A DNA stretch of 64,000 nt from Edaphobacter sp. (lineage in GTDB: Bacteria > Acidobacteriota > Terriglobia > Terriglobales > Acidobacteriaceae), in assembly GCF_028283685.1 (NCBI RefSeq), contig NZ_JAPWKF010000004.1, forward strand, positions 1-64,000, given 5' to 3'. Every line of letters begins with the position of its first letter. The first letter of the stretch is position 1. A program made the position numbers and the translations under genes. The notes beneath the pieces were generated by a model that saw nothing but the letters and a program-made list of their open reading frames with translations, was not told the origin of the DNA and did not search any database. Of this stretch, positions 48,451 to 57,817 are shown piece after piece.

Positions 48451-48484
48451 ATAAGAACCCCCGCCGAAGCGGGGGTTCTTATTC
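48451..48484. terminator. Bidirectional intrinsic terminator
   Basis: A 15-bp perfect stem (AATAAGAACCCCCGC, CGAA loop) between the convergent acyltransferase and beta-propeller genes, with A/T at both ends. Confidence 0.88.
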
Positions 48485-48499
48485 AGGTTTGAGTAAAAC

Positions 48500-49750
48500 C
48501 TAGGGATTGATGACCTGGCTTGCGTGCGAGCCGTTGGCGACCGTTGCGATGCAGGTCGGTGCTCCACTCGCCGGGTACGGTGAGTTCTGCGTGGCAGCCA
48601 CGGTACCGTTGTTGGCGGTCAGCTTCAGGCCGGTGGTGGTGTTGTCGAGATTGTTCGCTGTGTACATGTAGATACCGAGCGCGGGCTCGATAGAAATGCA
48701 GCTCGGACCCGTACCAACGGTCGTGGAGTTCGCCGTTGCGGTGCCGCTGGTGGCGCCAGTGGACTGGTCAATCACGTAGGCCGTGACGGTGTTCGAGTTA
48801 TAGTTCGCGACATAGAGGAACTTGCCGCGTGGGTCGACGGTCACATTGACCGGCAACAGGCCCGTCGCGAACGGCGAGTTCTGCATCGGCTGGATCAGGC
48901 CGCCGGCGAGAACGACGTTGCCGTAGAGCTGGTTGGTCGAGCGGTCCGTGATGTACAGGAAACGCGCCTGCGGATCGACGGCGATGCTGCTGGGAACCGT
49001 TCCTGCGCCGTAGCCGGAAGCCACCGTACGGCCAGAGGCATCGGTGCTGATCTTGGTCGATCCGATAGCCGTCAGCGCGCCGGAGGTCGCGTTCTCAGAG
49101 AACGCCAGCAGGACGCCGTAAGGAGAGGCGGATCCAACCGCAGACTCTGCGTCGATCACATAGACGTAGTTATTGAAGTTCGTCGTAACGATACCGGCCG
49201 GGCCATTGCCGATGTTGAGGTTCGTCGGCGTACCCAGCGTGTTGTCCGCGTTGATCGGGAAGATCGAGATACCACCGGGGCCTGTATTCGATGCGGAATA
49301 TCCGGGCTGGTAGGTGTAGGTCACGTAGAGGAACTTGTTCGCTGCGTCGAGGGCCAGTGCGGTCGGTTTCGTGCCGGTCGCGTAGGTTCCCTTCGAGCTC
49401 AGCTGACCGCCGGAGCCGACAGCAAACATCTGCACCGTCGAGTCATCCTGGTTGATCACGTAGGCGAAGAGTCCATTGGAGGTGGTCTCAATGGAGACCG
49501 GGTTGACTCCAGTCGAAACGGGGGAGCCGGGCAGTGCAACGAGCGCGCCGGACTGATAAGAGACGGCGTATTCGTTAATGACGCCATTGGCGCCGTTCGA
49601 GGAGGCGGTGGCATAGACATACGCAACGGTGTAGTCGCGCGTGCAAGCGGTAAGACCCAGCACGCCGCTCAACAGTACAGCCGACGCAGCACGCATCGCC
49701 TGCACCTGATTCTTCGGCATTAACCCAAGGATTCTTCCTGTCAAACTCAT
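48500..49750 (-). CDS. Beta-propeller lipoprotein (lactonase/YVTN-type), paralogue 1
   Basis: A 416-residue exported protein: signal segment AVLLSGVLGL and a lipobox-like LTAC, then CTRDYTVAYVYATA. The rest is a seven-bladed propeller of YVTN/lactonase type: repeats such as KFLYVTYTYQ, RFLYITDRSTNQLYG, KFLYVANYNSNTVTAYVID. Start ATG at 49750 with an AAGGAAA site. First-named of three tandem paralogues. Function unknown: surface binding or a hydrolase-like role. Confidence 0.85.
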   Translation of the reverse strand: MSLTGRILGLMPKNQVQAMRAASAVLLSGVLGLTACTRDYTVAYVYATASSNGANGVINEYAVSYQSGALVALPGSPVSTGVNPVSIETTSNGLFAYVINQDDSTVQMFAVGSGGQLSSKGTYATGTKPTALALDAANKFLYVTYTYQPGYSASNTGPGGISIFPINADNTLGTPTNLNIGNGPAGIVTTNFNNYVYVIDAESAVGSASPYGVLLAFSENATSGALTAIGSTKISTDASGRTVASGYGAGTVPSSIAVDPQARFLYITDRSTNQLYGNVVLAGGLIQPMQNSPFATGLLPVNVTVDPRGKFLYVANYNSNTVTAYVIDQSTGATSGTATANSTTVGTGPSCISIEPALGIYMYTANNLDNTTTGLKLTANNGTVAATQNSPYPASGAPTCIATVANGSHASQVINP

Positions 49751-49814
49751 CGGTTTCCTTCATCCTGGCGGTATCCCCGCCATTCCTAAACTATCTTCGC
49801 ACCCTGAGGGGCAG

Positions 49815-51023
49815 TTATCGTCCCGGCACTGCCGGAACTGCGACCAGGCAGGTAGGTAACGTGTTGGCCCCAAAGGGAGAATGCTGAATCTGGCTCAGGC
49901 TTCCGTCCGTCTGCGACATCTGGGTGCCGGTAATGTTGTTGCTCAGCTGATTGGAGGCATAGAGATAAACGGCGTGTGACGGATCTCCCGTGGACGGAGC
50001 ATTCATCGTGGTCACGCAGGTCGTTCCCGTACCTGCCTGTGTGCTTGACGATGTCGTCGAGACGACTGGTGCGCCGTTTGAGGAGAAGGTGTATCCATTG
50101 ACGGCGCCATCGGCGTAGCTTGCGACGTACAGATACTTTCCAGTCGAATCGATGGTCATGCCGGCAGGCTGGTTACCTGTCGTGGCGCTGCCGATCAGGC
50201 TGGGAACGCCGTTGGAGGCGATGCTGTAGCCCAGAACCGTGTTCGAGGTCTTATCCGTTACGTAGAGATGACTTCCTGCCGCGTCGACGATGATGCCGTT
50301 CGGCAGAACGCCCGAATCGAAGCCCGTCGAGGCGACGTTGCCGGAGTTGATCGTGATGCCGGGAAGGGCAGTCAATGCGCCTGTGGTGGTGTCCTGCGAG
50401 AAGCCAAAAAGATTTGCTGAAGTGGCGGTGTCCTGTCCGATCACGTAAACAAAGTGATTGGGGTTGTTTGCCGCGACTTTGACCGGAGCGCGACCCAGGT
50501 TATAGGTCGTAGGCGATCCAAGCGAACCGTCAGAGCTGATCGGGAAGATCGAGAGGCCGCCAGGTCCAGGGTTTGCCGCAGTGTAGAGCTGCTGGGTGCC
50601 GGCGTTCTGGTAGGTAAAGGTGACGTACAGGAACTTGCCTGAGGCGTCGATGGAAGCATCGGTGGCGAAGCTTCCCGTAATCGTATATGTCTTCTGCGGA
50701 TAGATCTTGCCGTCGGTTCCGATCAGGAAGTGGACCACATTCGAGTCGTCGCGGTTCACGACGTAAATGCTGAGATGATCTGGCGAGGCGATCACGGTAA
50801 TCGGGTATCTACCGCCGGAAGAGATGGGGGAGTTTGCCAGCTGGACGAGATATCCCTGCTGGTAGTCGATCTTGTAACCATTCACAAAGCCAGTGGCGTT
50901 CTGGCCGGAGGTGTTGTAGAGGTAACCTACGGTATAGTCACGGCCGCACGCCGTCAGGCCGAGCCCCATTGCCACGGACACCACCGAAGCTATCGCTCCA
51001 CGGCCCATCGTCTTCAACGTCAT
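49815..51023 (-). CDS. Beta-propeller lipoprotein, paralogue 2
   Basis: A 402-residue paralogue of the neighbour, with lipobox LTAC and the shared CGRDYTVGYLYNTSGQ start. Propeller repeats include KFLYVTFTYQN, SHLYVTDKTSNTVLGYSI and KYLYVASYADGAVNGYTF. The C-terminus has GTTCVTTMNAP and THLPT-like NTLPTCLVAVP. ATG at 51023 with a short purine site (AGAGAAG). 64 bases from paralogue 1. Confidence 0.85.
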   Translation of the reverse strand: MTLKTMGRGAIASVVSVAMGLGLTACGRDYTVGYLYNTSGQNATGFVNGYKIDYQQGYLVQLANSPISSGGRYPITVIASPDHLSIYVVNRDDSNVVHFLIGTDGKIYPQKTYTITGSFATDASIDASGKFLYVTFTYQNAGTQQLYTAANPGPGGLSIFPISSDGSLGSPTTYNLGRAPVKVAANNPNHFVYVIGQDTATSANLFGFSQDTTTGALTALPGITINSGNVASTGFDSGVLPNGIIVDAAGSHLYVTDKTSNTVLGYSIASNGVPSLIGSATTGNQPAGMTIDSTGKYLYVASYADGAVNGYTFSSNGAPVVSTTSSSTQAGTGTTCVTTMNAPSTGDPSHAVYLYASNQLSNNITGTQMSQTDGSLSQIQHSPFGANTLPTCLVAVPAVPGR

Positions 51024-51106
51024 GCGCTTCTCTTACCCCGATGCCAATTCAGTTGCCGGCCAGCTTGACGCTGGCCGGCTTAGTTTTCCTGCTGCTCCAA
51101 CGCCAA

Positions 51107-52351
51107 CTAGTTGATGCTTCCGCTGAGCGTCAGGCAGGTAGGCTGCCCCACGGTCGGGAAGGTCGAACTGCGAGTCATGTTGCGCAACTCGCCGGAGTTG
51201 GAGTCGATCCGGAAGCCCGTAAGGGTCGAATCGACGTTGTTGGAGGTGTAGACGTACTGGTTACTGGTGTCTTCGACCATGCAGACCGGTCCCGAACCAA
51301 CTGAGTAGGGGTTGCCCGCCGCTGCACTGCCGCCGGTACCCAGGGCAGAGAGCTTTCCGGTCGTCGGATCGATCGTGAAGGCCGAGATCGAGCTGGTCTC
51401 GTTGGTCGAGTCCGTCGAGGAGCGGTTCAGCACGTAGAGCGTCTTCTGCTTGTTGTCGGTAAAGGAGTAGACCGGGTTCGACGTGAGCGGAAGGTTGTTT
51501 ACCGGTCCGCCGGTCAGAACGTTCAGAGCGCAGGTCGAAGCCGTTACCGTGTAGGGCAGGATGCGGCCGCCAGCGCTATCGCTGGTTGCTGCTGCATCCG
51601 TCAGATACACGTAGCTGCCGTTGGTGCTGATTGAGGTGATTTTGCCAGCGCCCGTGGTGATGGTCGAGTTCGCAGTCAGCGTCAGCTGGCCACTGGTTCC
51701 GACGGCATAGGGGAAGACCGTCTGATCGCCGGAATTAACCGTGAGCACGCAGCCATTGGTGACGCGCATCATCAGCGGCTTGGCTCCGACGGGGAAGAAG
51801 GTCAGCTGCGTCTGGTTGGAGTCCTTGATCTGTTGATTGGGGACCAGCTGCAGACGGCCCGTGGTCGAGTCGATCTGGAAGACCGTAATATCGCCAAGCC
51901 CGTCGGGATTGGGATACGCGGGGGTGTCGGGATAAAGACTGTCGAGGACATAGAGAAATGTTCCCGTGCTGTCAACCGCAGCCCAGACCGGGGTGGAACC
52001 ACGGCTGGTATAGGACTGCTGGAAGGTCAGAACGCCGTCGCCACCCACGCTGAACAGCGAGATGTTGCCGGCCGTCGAGGTGTTGCCTTTGTTGACCACA
52101 TAGAGGTAACGGCCACCCGGCTTAAGAACCAGCGCCACCGGATCGGTGCCGTTGGAGCTGAAAGGCGAGTTCACAACCGCCGTCAGATTACCGGTGAAGT
52201 TGTCGACCTTGAAGCCGCCGATCTGGTTGTACTGGGTACCGAGCACCCAGATATAGCCGATCGTACCGCCACCGCACGCTGTCATGCCCAGACCCAATGC
52301 AACGGACACTGCCAAGGCCAAAGAGAACCGGCCAATCCTGCTAAACCTCAT
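51107..52351 (-). CDS. Beta-propeller lipoprotein, paralogue 3
   Basis: A 414-residue member of the same tandem family. Signal FSLALAVSVALGLGMTAC with lipobox Cys, then GGGTIGYIWVLGTQYNQIGG, and propeller repeats (RYLYVVNKGNTSTAGNISLF, TFLYVLDSLYPD, QYVYTSNNVDSTLTGFRID). It is the most diverged of the three: the RDYTV start motif is replaced. Start at the ATG at 52351 after AAGGAAG; the open frame above it is not coding. It is the most upstream gene. Confidence 0.85.
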   Translation of the reverse strand: MRFSRIGRFSLALAVSVALGLGMTACGGGTIGYIWVLGTQYNQIGGFKVDNFTGNLTAVVNSPFSSNGTDPVALVLKPGGRYLYVVNKGNTSTAGNISLFSVGGDGVLTFQQSYTSRGSTPVWAAVDSTGTFLYVLDSLYPDTPAYPNPDGLGDITVFQIDSTTGRLQLVPNQQIKDSNQTQLTFFPVGAKPLMMRVTNGCVLTVNSGDQTVFPYAVGTSGQLTLTANSTITTGAGKITSISTNGSYVYLTDAAATSDSAGGRILPYTVTASTCALNVLTGGPVNNLPLTSNPVYSFTDNKQKTLYVLNRSSTDSTNETSSISAFTIDPTTGKLSALGTGGSAAAGNPYSVGSGPVCMVEDTSNQYVYTSNNVDSTLTGFRIDSNSGELRNMTRSSTFPTVGQPTCLTLSGSIN

Positions 52352-52533
52352 GCGCTTCCTTAATCCTCGCTGGTGCTGAAACGCACCGCCTGTCGCGAGC
52401 AATTCTGTAGGGATAGATTCCTTCGCATATTGTAGAAGGTGAGGAGACTTTGTGCCACCATCGGGGCATGGAATCGTAGGGCTTCCATGCCGTGGCTGCC
52501 GGAAGGAACGGCGCCGGGGCTTAAAAGGGAAAA

Positions 52534-52563
52534 GTGGGCAGGGAGACGCTCTCTCCCTGCCCA
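52534..52563 (-). terminator. Intrinsic terminator after the M13 peptidase
   Basis: A long stem (GTGGGCAGGGAGA and complement, short loop). T-rich on both flanks, stronger on the minus strand (ACTTTTCCCTTTT), directly after the M13 peptidase stop. Confidence 0.78.
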
Positions 52564-52583
52564 CCCTGTTTTGCGGCTTCCGG

Positions 52584-54644
52584 CTACCAGACGTGGCAGG
52601 CGTTGGCCGGCATCATCGGCTGTCCGACCTTGCAGCCAAATGCCTTTCCGAACTCCTCAAAGTTCTGCACGCTACCGTCGGTGCGCCAGTGGCCGGAGGA
52701 GTGCGGATCGGTCTTGGCGCGCAGCCGGGCGGCCTGCTCGGTCGTGTTTTCGCACCAGACCTGGCCAAATCCCAGGAAAAACCGCTGTGCAGCGGTGTAA
52801 CCGTCGACTTCCGTGGCAGGTGATGCCCCCTGTTCGGCCAGCGTGTCCATCAGCGCCTTGTAGGCGATGCGGAGACCGCCGTTGTCCGCCGTGTTCTCGC
52901 CTAGGGTCAGCTTGCCATTCAGCTTCTGTCCCGGTGCAACCTCGAAGCTGGAATACTCCTTGACTTCACAGTCGGTGCGCTCGTCGAACTTCTTGCGGTC
53001 TTCGTCGGTCCACCACATGCGCACGTTGCCCTGCGGGTCGAACTGGCTGCCCTGGTCGTCGAAGCCGTGGGTCATCTCGTGACCGATCACGACGCCGATG
53101 CCGCCAAAATTCACTGCCGTGTCGGCCTTGAAGTCATAGAACGGCGGCTGCAGGATGCCGGCAGGGAAGTTGATATCGTTCTTGCCGGGACTGTAGTAGG
53201 CGTTGACTGTTGGAGGAGTCATCGACCACTCCTTCTCATCGACGGGCTTGCCGATCTTGGCGAGATCGCGGCGATCGTTGAAGGCCATCACCTGCTGCGC
53301 ATTGCCGACGGGATCGTTGCGCTTGATGGTGACGGAGGTGTAGTCGCGCCACTTGTCGGGATAGCCGATCTTGTCGCGGAAGGCGTCGAGCTTCTTCTGG
53401 GCCTCGACCTTGGTGGTGTCGCTCATCCAGTCGAGGTTCTTGATGTCATAGGCCAGAGCGGTCTCGAGCGCCTTGACCAGCTTCTCCATGTTGTCCTTGG
53501 CGGCGGGAGGAAAGTTCTTGGCGACCCAGTCCTGTCCTACGGCCTCGCCGAGCGCGCGGTCGGTTGCTGCGGTGCAGCGCTTCCAGCGGGGGGACAGCTC
53601 CTTCTGGCCAGCCAGCGTGGCGGCGTAGAAGTTGAAGTTCTCCGTGACGAAGGGGGCGCTCAGGTTCGCGGCGAACCGATGAATGGTGTGCCAGCGCATA
53701 TAGCTCTTCAGTGCGTCGAGGTCGGCGGTGGCGATCTGCTGGTTCATCGTCTTGAAGAAGTCAGGCGTTGCGACGTTGAGCGTCTGAAGCGAGCCCTGCT
53801 TCTTAGCGCTCAGGTAGACGGTCCAGTCGAAGTCCGGCGTCAGCGACTGCAGTTCGGCGATGGTCATGATGTGGTAGACATTGGCCGGAACGCGGCGGTC
53901 GACGCGCGACATTGAACCCTGCGCCAGCGCGGTCTCAATATCGAGGGCGTGCTGGGCCTCTTTTGCCGCCTGCTCCGGGCTGTCGCCGACGAGGGTGAAC
54001 ATCTTCGTGATGTGTTCGAGGTACTGCTCGCGAAGCTTCTTCGAGCGCTCATCCTGCTCAAGGTAGTAGCTGCGATCCGGAAGCCCGAGTCCGGCCTGGT
54101 CGATCTCGCCGATCTGCTTGGTGGCGTCCTTCTGGTCCTGATCAGAGCTGAAGTCGAAGAGGTAGCCGGTGGAATATTGAGCTTCCGTGGTGCCGAAGAG
54201 CGCTGCCAGCTTCTTGCGGTCGTTCCAGCCTGCAATGGTAGCGAGGATCGGCTGAATCGGCTTGGCTCCGAGCTGGTCGGCGAGCGAGACGTTCATGCAG
54301 GCGGCAAAGTAGTCGCCGTACTTCTTCTGCAGCGGCGTCTTCGGAGCATCCGCAGCCGACTTCAGATCGGAGTAGAGCAGGTAGTTGTTGTACTCAGCCA
54401 GCTCGTTGAAACGACCCCAGCGCGTCTGGTCGCCGGGAATCGGATTGTTCTTCTTCCAGTTGCCGCAGGCGTACTGGTAGAAGTCGGTGCAGGGATCGGC
54501 GGTCTTATCGATGGCGGAGAGATCGAAGATGATCGGCTTCTTGGGCACCGATGCCGGACCGGATGGGTCTTCGGCATAGGACGGGGACATGGCGATGGTG
54601 AGCAGCGAAGCCGCGGCAAGGGACTTCAGCAGTGAGACATTCAT
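52584..54644 (-). CDS. Secreted M13-family zinc metallopeptidase
   Basis: A 686-residue exported peptidase of the neprilysin/PepO family. It has a signal peptide (LLKSLAAASLLTIAMSPSYA) and the M13 N-terminal domain (DFYQYACGNWKKNNPIPGDQ). The zinc site is VIGHEMTHGFDDQGSQFD (HEMTH at 522-526) with the third ligand in GENTADNGG, and the C-terminal CHVW is the family end. ATG at 54644 with a GAGGAG site. It lies upstream of the third propeller gene. Confidence 0.95.
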   Translation of the reverse strand: MNVSLLKSLAAASLLTIAMSPSYAEDPSGPASVPKKPIIFDLSAIDKTADPCTDFYQYACGNWKKNNPIPGDQTRWGRFNELAEYNNYLLYSDLKSAADAPKTPLQKKYGDYFAACMNVSLADQLGAKPIQPILATIAGWNDRKKLAALFGTTEAQYSTGYLFDFSSDQDQKDATKQIGEIDQAGLGLPDRSYYLEQDERSKKLREQYLEHITKMFTLVGDSPEQAAKEAQHALDIETALAQGSMSRVDRRVPANVYHIMTIAELQSLTPDFDWTVYLSAKKQGSLQTLNVATPDFFKTMNQQIATADLDALKSYMRWHTIHRFAANLSAPFVTENFNFYAATLAGQKELSPRWKRCTAATDRALGEAVGQDWVAKNFPPAAKDNMEKLVKALETALAYDIKNLDWMSDTTKVEAQKKLDAFRDKIGYPDKWRDYTSVTIKRNDPVGNAQQVMAFNDRRDLAKIGKPVDEKEWSMTPPTVNAYYSPGKNDINFPAGILQPPFYDFKADTAVNFGGIGVVIGHEMTHGFDDQGSQFDPQGNVRMWWTDEDRKKFDERTDCEVKEYSSFEVAPGQKLNGKLTLGENTADNGGLRIAYKALMDTLAEQGASPATEVDGYTAAQRFFLGFGQVWCENTTEQAARLRAKTDPHSSGHWRTDGSVQNFEEFGKAFGCKVGQPMMPANACHVW

Positions 54645-54784
54645 GGCACTCCTCAAATGGGGAAAGATATCCCTCTGGCTGGGGTTAGGTCTCTTAAACT
54701 AACCTGCCGCGGTGGTGGAAGGAAAGATAAGAGCGGGGGCGACGACGATATCTGTCCCGCCCTGGTGCCATTCGTCACAAAGAG

Positions 54785-54811
54785 AAAAGGCCGGGGAGCG
54801 CTCCCCGGCCT
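54785..54811 (-). terminator. Intrinsic terminator after the MlaD gene
   Basis: A perfect palindrome (AGGCCGGGGAGCGCTCCCCGGCCT) followed on the minus strand by TTTTCTC. Confidence 0.82.
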
Positions 54812-54832
54812 GCAAGTGTGCTGGAATCGTCC

Positions 54833-55918
54833 TCAGAAGATTTTGAGGTGGATGGTCAGATACTTCTTGGGGTCCTTGCGGATCGCCGTCACCAGGTCGG
54901 AGCTGTTGGTCAGCAGGTTGTTCATGTTGGTGTGCAGCGAGTCGTCGGTCGCGAGTTTGCCCAATGTGCCATGGCCCTGATTGATTCCGGTGACCAGGTG
55001 ATTGACCTGGCCGAAGGTGTCGTTCAGCTGATCGCGGAAGCGCTGGTCCTTCAGCAGCAGGCCAATTCCGCCCCTGCCCGCGTCAGCCTCAGCCATCAGC
55101 GAGTTGGCATGCTTCAGGGTCGAATTCAGGTTGTCGAACAGTGAGGGGTCCTTGAGCAGCTTTCCGGCGGAGCCGTTGCCCTTATCGAGATCGGTGGCGA
55201 TGTTGTCGAGCTTGGCGATGGTGTCGTTCAGGCGGATATAGAGGGTGTCGTCGCTGACCAGCTTGCCGATGGAGCCCTTGCCCTTGTTCAGGTTCACCGT
55301 CAGGGTATGCAGCTGATCGACGGTGCCATTGAGCTTGTTGTAGAGATCGGGATTATTGATGAGCTGGCCGATGGAGCCCTTGCCCGACTGCATGTTGTCC
55401 ACGATCGTATTCATCTTGGCGAGGATGACGTTGAGGCTCTCGATGGTGCCCTGGCTCGCCTTGACCACGTCGGTGATGCTGGGGGTCTCGAGCGTCTTCA
55501 GCTCGTCTCCATCACGCAGCGGAGGCCCCACGGCAAACTGGCTGTTGATGTCGACCACGGTGTCGCCGAGGACGCCGATGGTGGTCAGCGAGGCCTTGGA
55601 GTCCTTCTTGAGCTCTTCAGCATACTTCTCGTTCAGCTTCATGACGACCTGCACCGGGGTCAGCTTGCGGTCGGGCATGTTGATGACGGTGACGGTCTTC
55701 ACCGTTCCCACCGTAACTCCCTGCAGATTCACGGGAGCGCCAGGCTTCAGGCCGGCCGAATTCTCAAAATAGGTATAGACCGTCAGCTTACGCGACAGGA
55801 TGCCAAGGCCGGCCGAACTGGTCATCAGGAACAGCAGTGTCACGAGAATTACGGCCGCGACGACGACGATGACGCCGACCTTTAATTGTGACCATCGAAC
55901 CTCCTGCTGACTTGGCAT
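54833..55918 (-). CDS. MlaD-type MCE-domain protein
   Basis: A 361-residue protein with one N-terminal membrane helix (about 12-34) and an MCE domain (about 40-125: VYTYFENSAGLKPGAPVNLQGVTVGTV). A long helical C-terminal region follows, with repeated NNLLTN/KLVSDDTLYIRL-type segments that would form a periplasmic needle. MCE proteins carry lipids between membranes. Their usual MlaE and MlaF partners are not next to it. ATG at 55918. Confidence 0.9.
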   Translation of the reverse strand: MPSQQEVRWSQLKVGVIVVVAAVILVTLLFLMTSSAGLGILSRKLTVYTYFENSAGLKPGAPVNLQGVTVGTVKTVTVINMPDRKLTPVQVVMKLNEKYAEELKKDSKASLTTIGVLGDTVVDINSQFAVGPPLRDGDELKTLETPSITDVVKASQGTIESLNVILAKMNTIVDNMQSGKGSIGQLINNPDLYNKLNGTVDQLHTLTVNLNKGKGSIGKLVSDDTLYIRLNDTIAKLDNIATDLDKGNGSAGKLLKDPSLFDNLNSTLKHANSLMAEADAGRGGIGLLLKDQRFRDQLNDTFGQVNHLVTGINQGHGTLGKLATDDSLHTNMNNLLTNSSDLVTAIRKDPKKYLTIHLKIF

Positions 55919-56202
55919 AGCTCTCCTTGAAAGTCATCGTCTGACGGAGGTTGGCTCCGTCGGCACCTGCGAGGCTCTCCTGGGAGCACGAAGGATGTCC
56001 TGCACAGTTGAGAATACATGACGGCAGTGCGGTTTCATCTGCCGGACTACAGGCCGGCTGAAAGCCGGGGATCGTTCGCAGTGCCCTGACAGAACAGGAC
56101 TTAGAGGCTTCAGTCAGCCTGCTTCTGTGGGCATGACTGTATGGATGCGCGGAGACACCATCTGGTTTCTGAGAATGATGGAAGAAAAAGCCGGAGGTCG
56201 AA

Positions 56203-56583
56203 TCAGTCTTCTGCGATGACGACGGCCATGGCGACATCGCGGCTGTGCGTAAGACTGAGGGAGAGCCGGTTGATCCCCATGGAGGCAGCTCGTTCCGCCG
56301 CGCGGCCTGCCAGGTGCAGCGTGGGGCGCTGGCCGGGCAGACGGCGGACCTCCAGCTCCTTCCAGCTGACGCCGCGGCTGATTCCCGTACCCAGGGCCTT
56401 GGCACCGGCCTCCTTGGCGGCGAAGCGGGCGGCGAAGCTTTCGCCAGAGTGCTTCTTCTTCTGCTGGCAGTAGGCGATCTCGCCGGGGGTAAAAATCCGG
56501 TCGAGGAATCGCTGGCCGAACTGGACGATGCTCTCCTCGATGCGGCTGATCTCGATGAGATCCGTTCCGATACCCAGAACCAT
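56203..56583 (-). CDS. acpS: Holo-[acyl-carrier-protein] synthase
   Basis: Transfers 4'-phosphopantetheine from CoA to ACP. 126 residues, normal length. It has VLGIGTDLIEISRIEE (metal-binding Asp at residue 8) and the FAARFAAKEAGAKALGTGI signature with its Glu ligand, and ends SLSLTHSRDVAMAVVIAE. ATG at 56583. It stands alone on the minus strand. The 284 bases before the MlaD gene hold no gene. Confidence 0.96.
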   Translation of the reverse strand: MVLGIGTDLIEISRIEESIVQFGQRFLDRIFTPGEIAYCQQKKKHSGESFAARFAAKEAGAKALGTGISRGVSWKELEVRRLPGQRPTLHLAGRAAERAASMGINRLSLSLTHSRDVAMAVVIAED

Positions 56584-56720
56584 GCGATGCTCCTCATCCC
56601 GATCAAACTAGGGTCACATGACCACCGTACCGCGTATGACAATCACGCTTCAACCAGGAGTCTCCGATAGATGTCCATGACAGGCGATGGAACGTCGATA
56701 AACGAGGCGAGATCAATTTT

Positions 56721-57083
56721 ATGCAGCCGCTCGAAATTCAGAGCTTCAGCTATGACGACCGCGATGGTGTGCTGCCGACGCTGCTGACGGCACTGGCCGA
56801 CGGCGGAGCGTGGGTCTTCGAGCGCAGGAGCCTCTCCGCCAGCACGATGGAATTAAAGGTTGAGACACAGCTGCGGTCGATCATGGATCTTTATGCCGCC
56901 ATCGTGGAGGCGGGGCTTGAGCTCACGCGATCTTCACATCTGGCGCTGGCAGATCTATGCAGCTGCAGGACGAATGCTTCCGATGCGGTGGACCTGAGCC
57001 AGATCGTGATGCTGCGCATGGAGATCAGCTTTCTCGGAAGCGTCACGCTTTACTCGCTGGCGCGCGCGGGAACTCCGGTTTAG
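56721..57083 (+). CDS. Conserved hypothetical protein
   Basis: A 120-residue soluble protein without signal peptide, starting MQPLEIQSFSYDDRDGVLPTL. Middle part: ADGGAWVFERRSLSASTMEL and an amphipathic helix (SIMDLYAAIVEAGLELTRSS), then DLCSCRTNASDAVDLSQIVMLRMEISFLGS. Looks like a genuine protein (alternating strands and helices, a CSC pair) but I do not recognise a family. Flanked by acpS (divergent) and a membrane protein. Confidence 0.7.
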   Translation: MQPLEIQSFSYDDRDGVLPTLLTALADGGAWVFERRSLSASTMELKVETQLRSIMDLYAAIVEAGLELTRSSHLALADLCSCRTNASDAVDLSQIVMLRMEISFLGSVTLYSLARAGTPV

Positions 57084-57190
57084 AAGCCGCGAAGGCAGGA
57101 TCGTGGACACTTTGACTCGGCTTCCAAAGACCATCGATGATCGCGCTTACGGCTGTCGATAGCGGGGCGAAATCCGTTGGTTGTCTTTGC

Positions 57191-57781
57191 TTATCTGTGG
57201 AGTAAGGCGATTGTCGGACGATGCAGCAGGCTCTCCGAATCGCCGATGGTGAGAATGCCTGAATAGAACCTGCCATGGCCGAAGATCAGGCCCTGGGGTT
57301 GAACATCTGCAGGCAGTTTGAAGACAGGCTCACTGATCACGGTCGCTCCGGGCTGGACGCGCGCGTCGAGACGATTGCCGGTCAGTCCAGGAACCTCCGT
57401 CCAACGCTGTCCCTGCTGGTCAACCAGGTAGGCCTGGATGCCGGACTCGTTCTTCGGTGTCGTCCCGCGGTTCTGAATGATGATCTTCACCCGCAGCAGC
57501 CGGCCCTGGTGCATCAGGTAGCCTGGCAGCTCTTCCGTCCCGGCGACGCTAAAACACATGTTGCCAAAGCACTGCGGGGTGCCAGGCGCAAGACGACGCT
57601 GCGGTTGGTGGAGTGACGTCCCCAGAAGTGCACCAAGGTAGACGACCCAGATACCGATCATCCAGCCAAGGTTTTTCAGGGCCTTCGTTCGTTCCTGGTT
57701 CACGAACGATACCGTGATACCGACCACGCCGATGGCCGTCCAGCCGACCAGCAACACCAGCAAAAACCTCATCATATGCAT
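57191..57781 (-). CDS. Hypothetical membrane protein
   Basis: A 196-residue protein: two N-terminal membrane helices (about 4-25 and 38-57), then an extracytoplasmic domain with CFGNMCFSVAG, LLRVKIIIQNRGTTPKNESGIQAYLVDQQGQRW and VISEPVFKLPADVQPQGLIFGHG. The second part recalls DUF4352-like beta-sandwich domains. Start at ATG 57781 (or 57775). Divergent from the ATPase gene, 36 bases apart. Confidence 0.72.
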   Translation of the reverse strand: MHMMRFLLVLLVGWTAIGVVGITVSFVNQERTKALKNLGWMIGIWVVYLGALLGTSLHQPQRRLAPGTPQCFGNMCFSVAGTEELPGYLMHQGRLLRVKIIIQNRGTTPKNESGIQAYLVDQQGQRWTEVPGLTGNRLDARVQPGATVISEPVFKLPADVQPQGLIFGHGRFYSGILTIGDSESLLHRPTIALLHR

Positions 57782-57817
57782 GCCTGTCCCTTACTCACGA
57801 TAAACTCAAAGAAGCTC

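Noticed and set aside
51056..51080. Hairpin GCCGGCCAGC/GCTGGCCGGC between propeller paralogues
   Set aside because: On the coding (minus) strand it is not followed by T residues; it could be an RNA stability hairpin at most.
55788..56642. A 284-codon minus-strand open frame
   Set aside because: It covers acpS and the start of the MlaD gene in another frame and is Ser/Arg-rich, typical of shadow frames.
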